This document shows positions 18,742 through 27,820 of a DNA stretch of 64,000 nt, in pieces. The DNA comes from Dehalococcoidia bacterium. GTDB taxonomy: Bacteria; Chloroflexota; Dehalococcoidia; Lucifugimonadales; Lucifugimonadaceae. Under the pieces are notes generated by a model. The model was not told where the DNA came from, did not search any database, and worked only from the letters and a program-made list of their open reading frames with translations. Each line of letters begins with the position of its first letter. Positions within the stretch are counted from its first letter, which is position 1. Position numbers and translations under genes: made by a program. Location of the stretch: contig JAJEAU010000015.1 of NCBI GenBank assembly GCA_022824185.1, positions 1-64,000 on the forward strand, given 5' to 3'.

Positions 18742-19695
18742 ATGCGCGGCTTCATCCTGAGAAGATTCTTCGCATCCTTGATCGCGCTATTTCTGGTGAC
18801 GATCATCATGTTTGTGCTGTCTCGATTAGTGGGTGATCCGCTGGCGATGCTAGTTTCTGAAGGCGGTTACGGTATCTCGGAAAGCGCGTTGCAGGTGCAA
18901 CGCGAGAAACTTCATCTCGACAAACCCGTGCCGCTCCAATATGCGTTTTGGCTCATGGATGTCTTGCGCGGTGATCTGGGACACGATCTTTCCGACGGGT
19001 TCCCCGTGAGCCAGAAGATTCGCGAGAAGATCGCGCCAACGGTGCAACTCGGCGTATCCGCCTGGATAATCGCAACTGTGTTCGGATTATCGTTCGGGAT
19101 GGTTTCGGCGGTGAAACGCGGTTCGTTGCTGGACTACGGTGTCCGCCTCTTCGCAAACTTGGGCATCACGCTGCCGGCCTTCTACGTCGCCATCATCGCG
19201 ATCCTCATCTTCGCTGTCAGGTTGGAATGGGTACCAGTAACTGTTATCGGAACAATCGGCTCTGAAGACCCGTTTGATCAGATCAAGGCAATGATCTTGC
19301 CGGTTTTGACCCTGGCATGGGGCGCCGCCGCAGGATACATGCGGCTGATGCGCTCCGCGATGCTTGAGGTCCTGGATTCGGAGTACGTCAAACTTGCCCG
19401 TGCAAAAGGTGTCGCGGGCCCCAAGGTCATCTGGATGCACGCTCTGCGGAATTCGCTCATCGTGCCGATCACTGTGTCTGCGCTCCTGCTTTGGAACTTC
19501 GTGACAGGAACCGTCGTGATTGAAGCCGTATTTGCATGGCCGGGCATCGGACTGCTTGCGATCGAAGCTGTCGTGAACAACAATCTGAACCTAGTCGTCG
19601 GAACCACACTGCTCGTTGCCGTCGTATTGATCGCTGCGAACCTTGTCGCCGATCTGCTGTACGTCATCGTTGACCCTAGGATCAGACTGAGCTGA
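18742..19695 (+). CDS. ABC transporter permease, DppB type
   Basis: 317 residues from the ATG at 18742 (MRGFILRRFFASLIALFL); a GTG at 18721 is also possible. Six transmembrane helices, an N-terminal LSRLVGDPLAML segment, and the permease-ATPase contact loop at EYVKLARAKGVAGPKVIWMH. First of two permease subunits of the importer served by the upstream binding lipoprotein. No gene for the ATP-hydrolysing subunits is nearby. Five bases separate it from the next permease. Confidence 0.88.
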   Translation: MRGFILRRFFASLIALFLVTIIMFVLSRLVGDPLAMLVSEGGYGISESALQVQREKLHLDKPVPLQYAFWLMDVLRGDLGHDLSDGFPVSQKIREKIAPTVQLGVSAWIIATVFGLSFGMVSAVKRGSLLDYGVRLFANLGITLPAFYVAIIAILIFAVRLEWVPVTVIGTIGSEDPFDQIKAMILPVLTLAWGAAAGYMRLMRSAMLEVLDSEYVKLARAKGVAGPKVIWMHALRNSLIVPITVSALLLWNFVTGTVVIEAVFAWPGIGLLAIEAVVNNNLNLVVGTTLLVAVVLIAANLVADLLYVIVDPRIRLS

Positions 19696-19700
19696 AAACC

Positions 19701-20630
19701 ATGGCAACGCAATCCCAGATACCCGAATACGCACGCACGGGGGCATCGTTGCCGACACCCGTTCGCAATGCGTTGCGCGGCCCAATCGCCGTTTACGACT
19801 TTCTGAGGCGGTATCCGATCGTCTGGGCGACGGTGTTCACGTTGCTAGTCGTGCTAGCCGCGTTTGCGCCAATAATCGCCGAGCACGACCCGATACGTGA
19901 TGCCGACTTCACCCGTGTTCGCAATCCTCCGATTTGGCTGGAAGGTGGCGCTGCTGAGTTCTGGCTTGGAACGGACCAGGTGGGTCGCGACCTGTGGAGC
20001 AGACTGCTCTATGGCGGCAGAGCTTCCCTGATGGTGGTAGCAGTCGGCATGACCAGCGGCATGATCATCGGCACAGCACTCGGCCTCGCCGCAGGTTTCA
20101 TCGGCGGCATCGTAGACGAAATCATCATGCGTCTCGTAGACGCATGGATCGCGTTGCCATTCATCATGATCGCGCTCGTGATCAAGATCGTCCTTGGAAC
20201 TTCGTTCACGATCATGTTCTTGATACTGATACTCATCTCATGGGTCGGATTCGTCCGTCCGGTGCGAGGCGAAGTCTTGTCGCTGCGAGAGCGCGACTAT
20301 GTCTCCGCGGCGCGCGTCGCTGGCGCATCGAGCTGGAGAATCGCCTTTCGGCACATTTTGCCCGGCGTGAGCAGCACCGTCACCGTGCTCGCTACCCTCG
20401 GTGCCGGAGGATTAGTACTCGCAGAATCCACCCTGTCATATCTTGGCGTAGGCATCCCGCAACCTACCCCCACGTGGGGCAACATGATCGCAGACGGTCG
20501 CGACTACCTCGACACCGCTTGGTGGATATCAACGATGCCGGGGATTGCGATATTCCTATTGGTGCTTTCCCTCAACTTCACAGGCGACTGGTTACGTGAT
20601 CGTTGGGATCCGAAGCTCAGGCAGTTGTAG
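19701..20630 (+). CDS. ABC transporter permease, DppC type
   Basis: 309 residues. N-terminal cytoplasmic segment, first helix near residue 40, then the WLGTDQVGRDLWSRLLYGGR motif typical of DppC/OppC, the ATPase-contact loop REDYVSAARVAGASSWR-like (here RERDYVSAARVAGASS) and the C-terminal LNFTGDWLRDRWDPKLRQL signature. Second membrane subunit of the same importer. The downstream kinase gene begins only 2 bp after its stop, implying co-transcription. Confidence 0.88.
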   Translation: MATQSQIPEYARTGASLPTPVRNALRGPIAVYDFLRRYPIVWATVFTLLVVLAAFAPIIAEHDPIRDADFTRVRNPPIWLEGGAAEFWLGTDQVGRDLWSRLLYGGRASLMVVAVGMTSGMIIGTALGLAAGFIGGIVDEIIMRLVDAWIALPFIMIALVIKIVLGTSFTIMFLILILISWVGFVRPVRGEVLSLRERDYVSAARVAGASSWRIAFRHILPGVSSTVTVLATLGAGGLVLAESTLSYLGVGIPQPTPTWGNMIADGRDYLDTAWWISTMPGIAIFLLVLSLNFTGDWLRDRWDPKLRQL

Positions 20631-20632
20631 TT

Positions 20633-21499
20633 GTGGACGCGCCTGATCTCGTGGCGGTTGGGCATGTGACTTGGGACGTGTCGCCGGGCCCTCACCCTAA
20701 CCTTCTCCCAGAGGGAGAGGGGATTCATGATCCGGGCGGCGCCGTTGCGTTCGCTGCAGTTACGGCGGCTAGATTGGGCGTGACGGCGGGAATCGTCACT
20801 TCCTGCGGGGACGACTATCCGATGTCAAAAGTTCCGATTTCGGATGAGATGTGGCAGAGGCTTGCATCGGAAGAGACTTCTACGTTTGAGAACCGATATG
20901 ACGCTCGGGGAGATCGAGTCCAAGTTCTGCATCGGCGAGGTGGTGACATCTCGTTGAATAATCTGCCGAAGAATTGGCGGTCACCTGCGATGCTATTCGC
21001 CGGGCCTTTGACGCAGGAGTTGCCGGTTGATTGCCTGGACTGGTTTCAACCGCAAGTGTCGTGTGTTGTGCCTCAAGGCTGGTTGCGGTCATGGGACATG
21101 CCGTTGCCATCTGAGGTCAAGGTGTCGAAGTCGCCGCCTGAGAGGATGAACGCGGGCTGGGATATCTGCGTGATATCGGAGTCGGAGGTTGAAGCAGGGA
21201 CACTTGGAGAATGGCGTCGGTTGACGCGTAATCTCGTTGTTACCAAGGGGAGCGAGGGAGCCGATCTATATCTTGTGGGCCGGAATGAACCGGTGCCAGT
21301 ATCGTCGTTCGGCGATGCAGTAGATGGTGCCGGTGCGGATACGACCGGTGCTGGTGATGTGTTTGCAGCCGCGATGCTGATTCGTTACGCCGCGACCGAA
21401 GACGCGATCGCTTCAGCGAGGTACGCATCGGCGTGCGCCGCGCTTTCCACACGCGCCCCGAGTTGGAGCGCGGTGGAAGCACCATCCCTACTCCCTTGA
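20633..21499 (+). CDS. PfkB/ribokinase-like sugar kinase with REP insertion
   Basis: 288 residues from the GTG at 20633, which follows the permease stop by 2 bp; a TTG at 20603 inside the permease is an alternative. The N-terminus DLVAVGHVTWDVSPG continues into PGGAVAFAAVTAARLG, the substrate-side Gly-Gly motif. The C-terminal ATP and anion-hole motif is ADTTGAGDVFAAAML, carrying the catalytic Asp. Between these two N-terminal motifs sit residues 20-30 (PHPNLLPEGEG), encoded by a palindromic REP-type repeat (20686-20722), in frame. Probably phosphorylates a sugar or nucleoside; substrate unknown. The insertion lies in a loop between the first strand and the Gly-Gly motif, so the enzyme may still be active. 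Confidence 0.8.
   Translation: MDAPDLVAVGHVTWDVSPGPHPNLLPEGEGIHDPGGAVAFAAVTAARLGVTAGIVTSCGDDYPMSKVPISDEMWQRLASEETSTFENRYDARGDRVQVLHRRGGDISLNNLPKNWRSPAMLFAGPLTQELPVDCLDWFQPQVSCVVPQGWLRSWDMPLPSEVKVSKSPPERMNAGWDICVISESEVEAGTLGEWRRLTRNLVVTKGSEGADLYLVGRNEPVPVSSFGDAVDGAGADTTGAGDVFAAAMLIRYAATEDAIASARYASACAALSTRAPSWSAVEAPSLLP
20686..20722 (+). repeat. REP-type palindrome inside a coding gene
   Basis: Reads CCCTCACCCTAACC followed by the palindrome TTCTCCCAGAGGGAGAGG. Its complement pattern matches the intergenic element at 4657-4695 (CTCTCCC...GGGAGAGGG with GGTGAGGG). It preserves the reading frame and encodes PHPNLLPEGEG, the same translation frame as the well-known PHPGPLP..GEG product of this repeat family. 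Confidence 0.7.
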
Positions 21500-21530
21500 T
21501 ACCAAGGGGAGAGTTTAGAACCTCACCACT

Positions 21531-22103
21531 CTACGGGTTGAGGCGGAACGGAGGGTACCGATCTGTCGTGAGCAGAAACGCGTAAGCAGTTACTCGATTC
21601 GACCAACGAGCTACCCCCACGACGAAGTTGAACAGACCGCTCGGGTACGTGCCTGTGATGATGATTGCGAACCATGCGATGATTGTGATTGCCAAAGCGA
21701 TGATTTCCAAGATCAGCAGCGCGATGTAGTGCGGAATCGCTAACAGCCACTTGATCAGCGGCAAAAAACGATTCAGATCAGACGCCGCGTCCGGGTACGC
21801 AACTTCTAGGTGTACCGACTGTTCTTCGTCTGTTGACGGATACTCATCTGTCAACAGAGATAAGTAGGCGGAGACCCGTGCATTGAACCGAAGCACCTCG
21901 CGTTGATAATCGAACATCCACTTCGGGTACTTTTGGCGGAACAGTATCATCAGAAACGCCGCAAACGCTGCTGTGGTGTATGAAACGACCATCAGCACCA
22001 CGAGAATGGGAATCATCAAGATCAACCTGAAAAACGTCGTCAGTCGGTTCCGAGTGCCATCTCCGTAATCGACGCTGAATTGAACCGGATAATCATTAGT
22101 CAT
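21531..22103 (-). CDS. DUF4389 membrane protein
   Basis: 190 residues. Two halves, each with hydrophobic helices: about residues 25-55 (FFRLILMIPILVVLMVVSYT) and 110-160 (LIKWLLAIPHYIALLILEII). Conserved family phrases such as LLAIPHYI and FNFVVGVARWSNRVTAYAFLL identify DUF4389. Membrane protein of unknown function, common in Actinobacteria and Chloroflexota. Single gene with GGAGGGCGA before the ATG. Convergent with the kinase. Confidence 0.85.
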   Translation of the reverse strand: MTNDYPVQFSVDYGDGTRNRLTTFFRLILMIPILVVLMVVSYTTAAFAAFLMILFRQKYPKWMFDYQREVLRFNARVSAYLSLLTDEYPSTDEEQSVHLEVAYPDAASDLNRFLPLIKWLLAIPHYIALLILEIIALAITIIAWFAIIITGTYPSGLFNFVVGVARWSNRVTAYAFLLTTDRYPPFRLNP

Positions 22104-22272
22104 ATCGCCCTCCTCTGGACGTCCGTCGTCACTTACCGCCCCTGCATTTTTCGGTTTTTCGTAAACCGAATGACGCGTACTTTACCAGAGATGTTCAGCA
22201 AGCGCGATAATTCAGTCGATCCACAAGCCGACCAAAGGTCGTTGAGTTTAGACAAACGGAGGACAAAGAGAA

Positions 22273-22761
22273 ATGTCAGGGCTTGGTGAACGGGCGCTGG
22301 GCGCCGCAACGTTGTTGAAAGACCGGGGTGAGACTATCGGCGTTTCGGAGTCTTCAGGAGGCGGATTAATATCGGCGTGTCTTCTCGCAGTTCCGGGAGC
22401 CTCCGCATACTTCATCGGCGGTGCGGTTACCTACACTCGGACTTCGCACAAGGCATTTCTAGCGGTGCCTGACGATGCACTGACTGGAATCAGGTCTTCT
22501 ACCGAGGAGTATGCGCTGTTAAATGCGAGGTCAGTTCGTGGGGCGTTGGGCACGACTTGGGGTCTCGCCGAAACGGGTGCGAGCGGTCCCACGGGTAATC
22601 GCTACGGAGACACCGCCGGACACACCTGCATCGCCGTATCGGGTCCGGTCGAGCGTTCAATCACGCTCGAGACTGGGGAAACAGATCGTGAAGCCAATAT
22701 GTGGGCATTCGTGGACGCTGCCTTCAGGTTGCTGGAGGAATGTTTACAGGAAAATGAATGA
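22273..22761 (+). CDS. pncC: Stand-alone nicotinamide-nucleotide amidase (CinA C-terminal type)
   Basis: 162 residues. The domain shows VSESSGGGLISACLL (the Ser after Glu is the catalytic position), VPGASAYFIGGAVTYTRTSHK (catalytic Tyr and Lys positions kept) and ETGASGPTGNRYGDTAGHT. In the family it converts NMN to nicotinate mononucleotide plus ammonia, recycling pyridine nucleotides. The usual SCTGG is SSGGG here, a mild deviation. The CinA-type gene at 58257 has lost these residues, so this copy probably supplies the activity. Confidence 0.82.
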   Translation: MSGLGERALGAATLLKDRGETIGVSESSGGGLISACLLAVPGASAYFIGGAVTYTRTSHKAFLAVPDDALTGIRSSTEEYALLNARSVRGALGTTWGLAETGASGPTGNRYGDTAGHTCIAVSGPVERSITLETGETDREANMWAFVDAAFRLLEECLQENE

Positions 22762-22763
22762 GA

Positions 22764-23351
22764 TCAGTTCGCTCTGAACTGTTTCAGACGTTCGTTTTTC
22801 TGGGCTAGGGTGGCGGTCTCTTCGATCCGCCTGCTACGTGTCTCAGGCCGTTTGGCCGTCGATGTCCATTCCAGAGTCGCTCGCTTGACCCATCTCGGGG
22901 GTGCATCGAAATTCTGAAATGCTCCCGGATGTTCGTCGAAGGCAATCTTCAAGTCTGAAGGGATCTCCAAGCGTTCTATAGCGTCTAGTGCGGTCCATGT
23001 GCCGTCAAGCTTTGCGGCTTCAACTTTGGCGATGCCGGGCGGCATCATCAGCCCCGCTTTGGAAAGTTTGGCAACGCGGTCCTTATTGGATTTCGACCAG
23101 TTTGACCCTTTTCGACGCGGTGCGAACCACAGCATCGAACGTTCATCGTCTAGCCTCCTAGTTCGACTATCTACCCACCCGAAGCAAATAGCCTCTTCGA
23201 CTGATGCGTCGTAGCCAATCGATGGTCTGCTACTACTTTTCTTGAAGGTAATCAGCCAGATACCTTTGTCTCGAGCGTGGTTGTCTGCGAGCCACTTTCG
23301 CCACTCCGAACGTGTTTCGCATTGGACTGAGTTCTCGGGATTATTGGTCAT
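22764..23351 (-). CDS. YdeI/OmpD-associated-family protein
   Basis: 195 residues. Signature segments are WRKWLADNHARDKGIWLI, SIGYDASVEEAICFGWVDS (the family Y-DA-VEEA-C-GW-DS motif), MLWFAPRRKGSNWSKSNK and a C-terminal AKRPETRSRRIEETATLA. Cytoplasmic, function unproven; members have been linked to stress tolerance and bacteriocin protection. Its stop lies 2 bp from the convergent pncC stop. The next minus-strand sequence downstream is the decayed exporter, so no operon is inferred. Confidence 0.85.
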   Translation of the reverse strand: MTNNPENSVQCETRSEWRKWLADNHARDKGIWLITFKKSSSRPSIGYDASVEEAICFGWVDSRTRRLDDERSMLWFAPRRKGSNWSKSNKDRVAKLSKAGLMMPPGIAKVEAAKLDGTWTALDAIERLEIPSDLKIAFDEHPGAFQNFDAPPRWVKRATLEWTSTAKRPETRSRRIEETATLAQKNERLKQFRAN

Positions 23352-23395
23352 TTCCTACGCGGCTTGGTCGTTATGGCGGGACCAACGAACTGTGT

Positions 23396-25329
23396 TCAGA
23401 TCATTTGTCGACCAATCAGATCCTTGAACGGGCCTTCGATCTCGGCAAGTTTAGCGTATTCGCCTGGTTGCACGAACCGCCCGTCCTTCATCACATATAT
23501 GCGTTCAGCATTGCGAATTGTGGAAAGTCGATGAGCGATGACGATCGGAGTTGCGGCGAAAGAACTGATGCCTCGCATGACGGAGTTCTGAGTTCGAGCG
23601 TCGAGCCAACTAGTGGCCTCGTCGAGAAAGAGAATTCGAGGCCGACGAACGACAGCGGCGGCGATGAGAACCTCCCCGGACTATGGAATGTAATAACCAT
23701 TTGCGTGGCGTAGCAACGTCGATTTGCCTGATCCGGTCAGGCCGATGGTCGCAATCCGCTGGCCCTGCTCGGTGGTCAGGTTGAAATTCTTGATCAACGG
23801 CGGACGGTTGGCGCTAAACCCGAAAGTGACGTGGCGGAGCTCGATCTTCCCAACGAGCCGAAGTTTGCCATTGAGTGTCGCAATATGCCCGGCTGCAATC
23901 TCAGTCTGGGATCCGAGGCCAGCGTCGTCACCAGCGGACATCGCATCGTTGACGCGTTGCATGTCGGATTCGGATATCTGAAACGCGTCGGCGAATTGGA
24001 CGAAGGTTTCGACAGTAGTCAGAAACATCGCCGCGACCATGTAGAAACCCATCAAATCACCGATCGACAACTCGCCAGAAACCACCCGCCAACCACCGAC
24101 ACCGAGCACCAAGGCGGCTCCAAGCATGATGGTCAACCTGGGCAAAGCGCCAGTTATGTGCCCGAGTTCGGCGAACCTTTGCCTGGCGGCGAGTTCGCGG
24201 GTCTGGTTTCCGGTCAATCGCTTGGAGAAACCTTCGCCGGCAGAAGTTGCCCGAATATTGTCTATGTTGCGCAGGCCGAACGCGCCGATGCCGTAGAGGA
24301 GTGTCTGTTCTTTGCGCAGTTGGCGTTTTTGATCCGCCCGCAGAGTGGACAGGATGCGCATTGTGATGATGATTGCGATGGCCAGTGCCAGTACCAACAT
24401 TGCCAAGAAGGGATCGAAGTAAATCATCAAGCCAAGGAAGAAGATACTGCCAACAAGGTCGATCACTAGCCCGACGAAATCACTCGATGCTCGGGCGGCT
24501 ACTTCGTCGATCACCAAACCCGGGTTGTCAAATCGCCAACAAACCAGTGGGCCACGTACTGCGTTGGGAGTCGGAACAGCTTTGTCAGAATACGCTCGCC
24601 ATAGGTGACGGCCAGCCGGATCGATAGACGCCTTCAGACGACCTGTCGCAACTAGGAGAGCAGATAAATCAAAGCCGCTGCGACCATTGACGCACCTGCC
24701 AATGTGTAACCGACCCGATGGAAGTCGTTGGCAATTGCGCCGTCGACGAACGACTTCAAGATGATCGGTGATGCAATCGCAGGCAGCACGAGCAGCAAAC
24801 CGCATAGCACAGCGAATGTCAGGGCCGCTTTGGCATCGCGTAACCAAAGCCACACGTTGCGGAAGGTGCCCGGTGGCAATCCACCAGGGCGAAATTGCTG
24901 AGCTGGTTAGAGTGTGAGAGCGACGCCGGTGTAACCTCGGTCGAAATCGTCTTCGCTTACGGTTCGTCTCCCGTTCGCAGGGTCGTTGGTGCGGTATTTC
25001 CCGGTCCCGATGTGCTCCAGAACGACGAAATGGTTAAACACCCAAAACAGGATTGCGGGCAGTCTGATGTCTCGCAGACCTTCGATCGACAACCGCCAAC
25101 CAGTTATCTTTAATTCTTGCTTCCTGCCAGCTTTGACGATGTCGGCGGCGCTTGATCCGTCGCGTCCGACTCCGCATGCCGACCCGAGTTCATGGATTGA
25201 AACCCAGCGTCCGTAATAACCAAGAATCGCTCCCAGACATCCCGCGCCGCATTCTGCCACCTCAAGTTGAGGGATCAACTGAGTGCAGACACGCCATGTG
25301 AGAAGTTTCTTGACCAGGCCGCGGAACAT
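23396..25329 (-). pseudogene. Decayed NHLP-type peptidase/ABC exporter
   Basis: Remnant of a peptidase-permease-ATPase exporter of the type that matures and exports leader-bearing peptides. The N-terminal C39 peptidase (25329-24910) still has VAECGAGCLGAIL (Cys), FNHFVVLEHI (His) and TNDPANGR (Asp). Frame 1 is then stopped by TAA at 24907-24909, TAG at 24652-24654 and TGA at 24634-24636, yet homologous sequence (FRLPTQYVAHWFVGDLTTRV) continues to about 24520, where the frame shifts. The membrane domain continues in the new frame (SIDEVAARASSDF onward) to the Walker A GLTGSGKSTLLRHANGYYIP, where TAG (23681-23683) follows. After SGEVLI an in-frame deletion of about 70 residues removes the Q-loop and most of the LSGGQ signature. 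The Walker B (RILFLDEATSWLD) and the H-loop (IVIAHRLSTIRN) remain to 23396. Clearly inactive. Confidence 0.85.
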
Positions 25330-25351
25330 CGAGAATCTGACACATCTCCGA

Positions 25352-26149
25352 TTACGTGATCACCACACTGAACAATGAACCGGGTACGTACACGATCCGA
25401 GGACTGCACGGAGGCCCATCGATCACCAGGCCTGACTGCATTTCAACGAATGAAAGTTCCACCAGACGCGCGTCGGCTAACATTTCTAACCCCAACAACG
25501 ACAACCATTGAGTAGAGTCAACCGACGCATCGGAGATGCTCAGGACGACGGCCTCGAACACGTTGACGCCATTTCGCGTGTCAACGCCGACGTAGATTCT
25601 GGCATCCATGCCGGTAGTCAGAAGTTGGGCACCATCGAGCGAGACGGTCGTCACAACCCGGATTTGGCCCGGATTGTCGAAGCGGACATTCGCCATATTG
25701 TCGCCCGGTTGGAGCACCCGTCCGACAAACAGTCGATGCGACATCAACTCACCCGGCGCGTTGCTGATTACCAATTGACCTGCTGATTGGAGGTTGTCGA
25801 GATCAAGCAGTTCGTTACGTGCCAGCTCAAGTTGGATTGAGTCATCCGATTCGGCGCGTTCTTCGAGATGAGCAACCTTGGCTCGCGCTAAGCGGACATA
25901 TCGGTCTAGTTCACTCGAACGTAGCCGAGCTAACGGCTGGACCTGTTCAACCATTTCGCCGACTTCAACGAAAACCTCTGCAACGTTGCCAGTGCTCTCC
26001 GCAATGATCGTGTGCGTCTCACCTGGATAGATCACTAGGCAGTCGGTCGATACACTTCGTTCGACTTGCCCGAATGAACCCCGGAGCACCAGCACAAGAA
26101 TTGCGGCAAAAAGGCCGAACAGGATAACCCACTCGTGAGGAGCCGTCAC
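25352..26149 (-). CDS. NHLM-type HlyD-like export adaptor, probably decaying
   Basis: 265 residues from the GTG at 26149. One transmembrane helix near residues 8-24 (ILFGLFAAILVLVLRG), a biotinyl/lipoyl-like segment (IAESTGNVAEVFVEVGEMVE), a coiled coil at about 85-115, and a second half (GRVLQPGDNMANVRFDNPG). Matches the adaptor that accompanies NHLP exporters. Homologous sequence continues in frame upstream of the GTG (KQAFERRG...PIDGLLRVTAPHEW) back to a TGA at 26318-26320, but no ATG, GTG or TTG lies there. An ATG at 26321 is out of frame and hits TAG after four codons. The original start therefore seems lost. No further gene is recognised in 26320-26562. Confidence 0.6.
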   Translation of the reverse strand: MTAPHEWVILFGLFAAILVLVLRGSFGQVERSVSTDCLVIYPGETHTIIAESTGNVAEVFVEVGEMVEQVQPLARLRSSELDRYVRLARAKVAHLEERAESDDSIQLELARNELLDLDNLQSAGQLVISNAPGELMSHRLFVGRVLQPGDNMANVRFDNPGQIRVVTTVSLDGAQLLTTGMDARIYVGVDTRNGVNVFEAVVLSISDASVDSTQWLSLLGLEMLADARLVELSFVEMQSGLVIDGPPCSPRIVYVPGSLFSVVIT

Positions 26150-26562
26150 TCTCAGAAGGCCATCGATCGGCTCGCTCTTGCCTCGTCGTTCGAACGCTTG
26201 CTTGTGGAAAATGAGGTTAGGTATTACAGTGCGTGATGTATCGCCAGCGCGTTGGTCTATGCCTGTGGTGGCTTCGGACTCGGTTTTGCTTTCAGGGATT
26301 TTCGTACTATTGAGTTTTCATCGAATAACTTTAGTAGGTTTAACCTGCGCTGGCGAGTGATACGTTGTCGCTTTACGCATGATCTTCGATCCTGGGTAAT
26401 CCGTCGCGATGGCATTTGGGCATTTCAATCCACCGGCTTCGCCGCACCTAAATTTGCCGATACAATCCACTTACAGAAATGGTTTGCGCTATCCCACTTT
26501 GTGTAGACTTTTAAGCGCTAGCGCGCTGAAACTGTTATTTGATCGGACGGGGGTGAATTCCA

Positions 26563-27279
26563 TTGGCAGTTGACGAAAGGCCTCTTCTCGATCCTGAGGA
26601 GGAAGATGAACAGCCGAACATCTTCAAACGTGTAGAGGGTCATGTCCAAGGGAGGGTGATGAAAGGGCTCTTGGAGCTTGTGCCATTGCTTGTGACGGTG
26701 CTGATACTCGTTTACCTGGTCAACGCAACTAACGATTTTTTCCGAGAACTTCCGATCGTCAAGGATAAGCCTTGGGATATCCCAGGTATCGGATTGGTCA
26801 TTTTGGTGGTCGTTTTCTATTTGATTGGATTGCTCGCAGTCTTTAGGATCGGTCAGTTGATCTTGACCGGTGTCCACAAGCTGATGAACTTCATCCCGGT
26901 AGTCCGCACACTCTATGGTGTTACGGAACAGGCGATGGCTTCTGTCGGGTCGAGCGCCAATTTCAGCCGTGTCGTGTTCATCGAGTGGCCCCGAGAAGGG
27001 ATGATGGCGATGGGATTCGTGACTGGTCGAGCGAGGGGCCCGGGACGGGCTGAGGATCTAGTTTCGGTGTATGTGCCGACGGTGCCGAACCCTACATCGG
27101 GTAACATGGCGTTTGTATTGGAAGACGATGTCGTGGAAACCGACATGTCCGTCGAAGACGCGATGAAACTGATATTCTCAGGTGGCATCGTTTTGCCGGA
27201 ATCGATCTCTATGGCCAGACTGCCACGAGATCCTAGGCACGCAGAGAGCTTTATAGGCAGGTACGACAGAGATGGCTAG
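26563..27279 (+). CDS. DUF502 membrane protein
   Basis: 238 residues from a TTG at 26563, preceded by GGACGGGGG. Two transmembrane helices at about 40-60 (LLELVPLLVTVLILVYLV) and 75-100, then the DUF502 signature HKLMNFIPVVRTLYGVTEQ, FIEWPREGMMAMGFVTG, VYVPTVPNPTSG and FSGGIVLPE. Function unknown; these proteins occur in many bacteria and plants (COV-like). Upstream of the signalling cluster but separated from it by about 120 bp, so a link is only positional. Confidence 0.85.
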   Translation: MAVDERPLLDPEEEDEQPNIFKRVEGHVQGRVMKGLLELVPLLVTVLILVYLVNATNDFFRELPIVKDKPWDIPGIGLVILVVVFYLIGLLAVFRIGQLILTGVHKLMNFIPVVRTLYGVTEQAMASVGSSANFSRVVFIEWPREGMMAMGFVTGRARGPGRAEDLVSVYVPTVPNPTSGNMAFVLEDDVVETDMSVEDAMKLIFSGGIVLPESISMARLPRDPRHAESFIGRYDRDG

Positions 27280-27398
27280 CCAAGCTTGACGATTTTCGTC
27301 ACGCACTAAACAGCCTGTAAAATCGTTGTTTACGATGGATCAAACGCGGCGCGTCGGCGCTACCTCAATTACCCTAACCTCAAGGGAGTGTGAATCCG

Positions 27399-27740
27399 AT
27401 GGAAATTAACACAGAACGAGTTGGCAATACGCTGATCGTGATGCCAAGCGAGAATCGCGTAGACGGGACTAACGCTCGGGAATTTCAGGTCGGCCTTGAA
27501 GCGGCCATTGAAGAGGGCGACAAATCAGTCATTTTCGATGCTGAGACGTTGACGTACATCAGCAGCGCGGGCCTTCGAGCCATTTTGCTGGTCGTCAAGT
27601 CGATCAATCGACAGGGCGGGAAGTTCGCTGTCTGTTCTTTGTCCGATCCGATCCGAGAGATCTTCTCCATCAGCGGGTTTGACAACATCATACCGATCGA
27701 AGCCACCCGCGAAGCCGCTCTCGGCACCGTCGGGAACTGA
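27399..27740 (+). CDS. STAS-domain anti-anti-sigma factor
   Basis: 113 residues from the ATG at 27399 (AGGGAG ten bases upstream). The whole protein is one STAS domain. The phosphorylatable Ser lies in LTYISSAGLRAILLVV, as in SpoIIAA/RsbV. Partner-switching antagonist: when dephosphorylated it binds and neutralises the RsbW-like kinase, freeing a sigma factor or other target. It precedes the phosphatase and kinase genes that would act on it. No sigma-factor gene lies in the cluster, so the final target is unknown. Confidence 0.88.
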   Translation: MEINTERVGNTLIVMPSENRVDGTNAREFQVGLEAAIEEGDKSVIFDAETLTYISSAGLRAILLVVKSINRQGGKFAVCSLSDPIREIFSISGFDNIIPIEATREAALGTVGN

Positions 27741-27820
27741 TCAGATCCACTGCTGGGAACGGACGCGGTCCCTGCTTTAGATCATGCTGATGCGATCCTG
27801 ACGTAATCGGTTCACGACAC

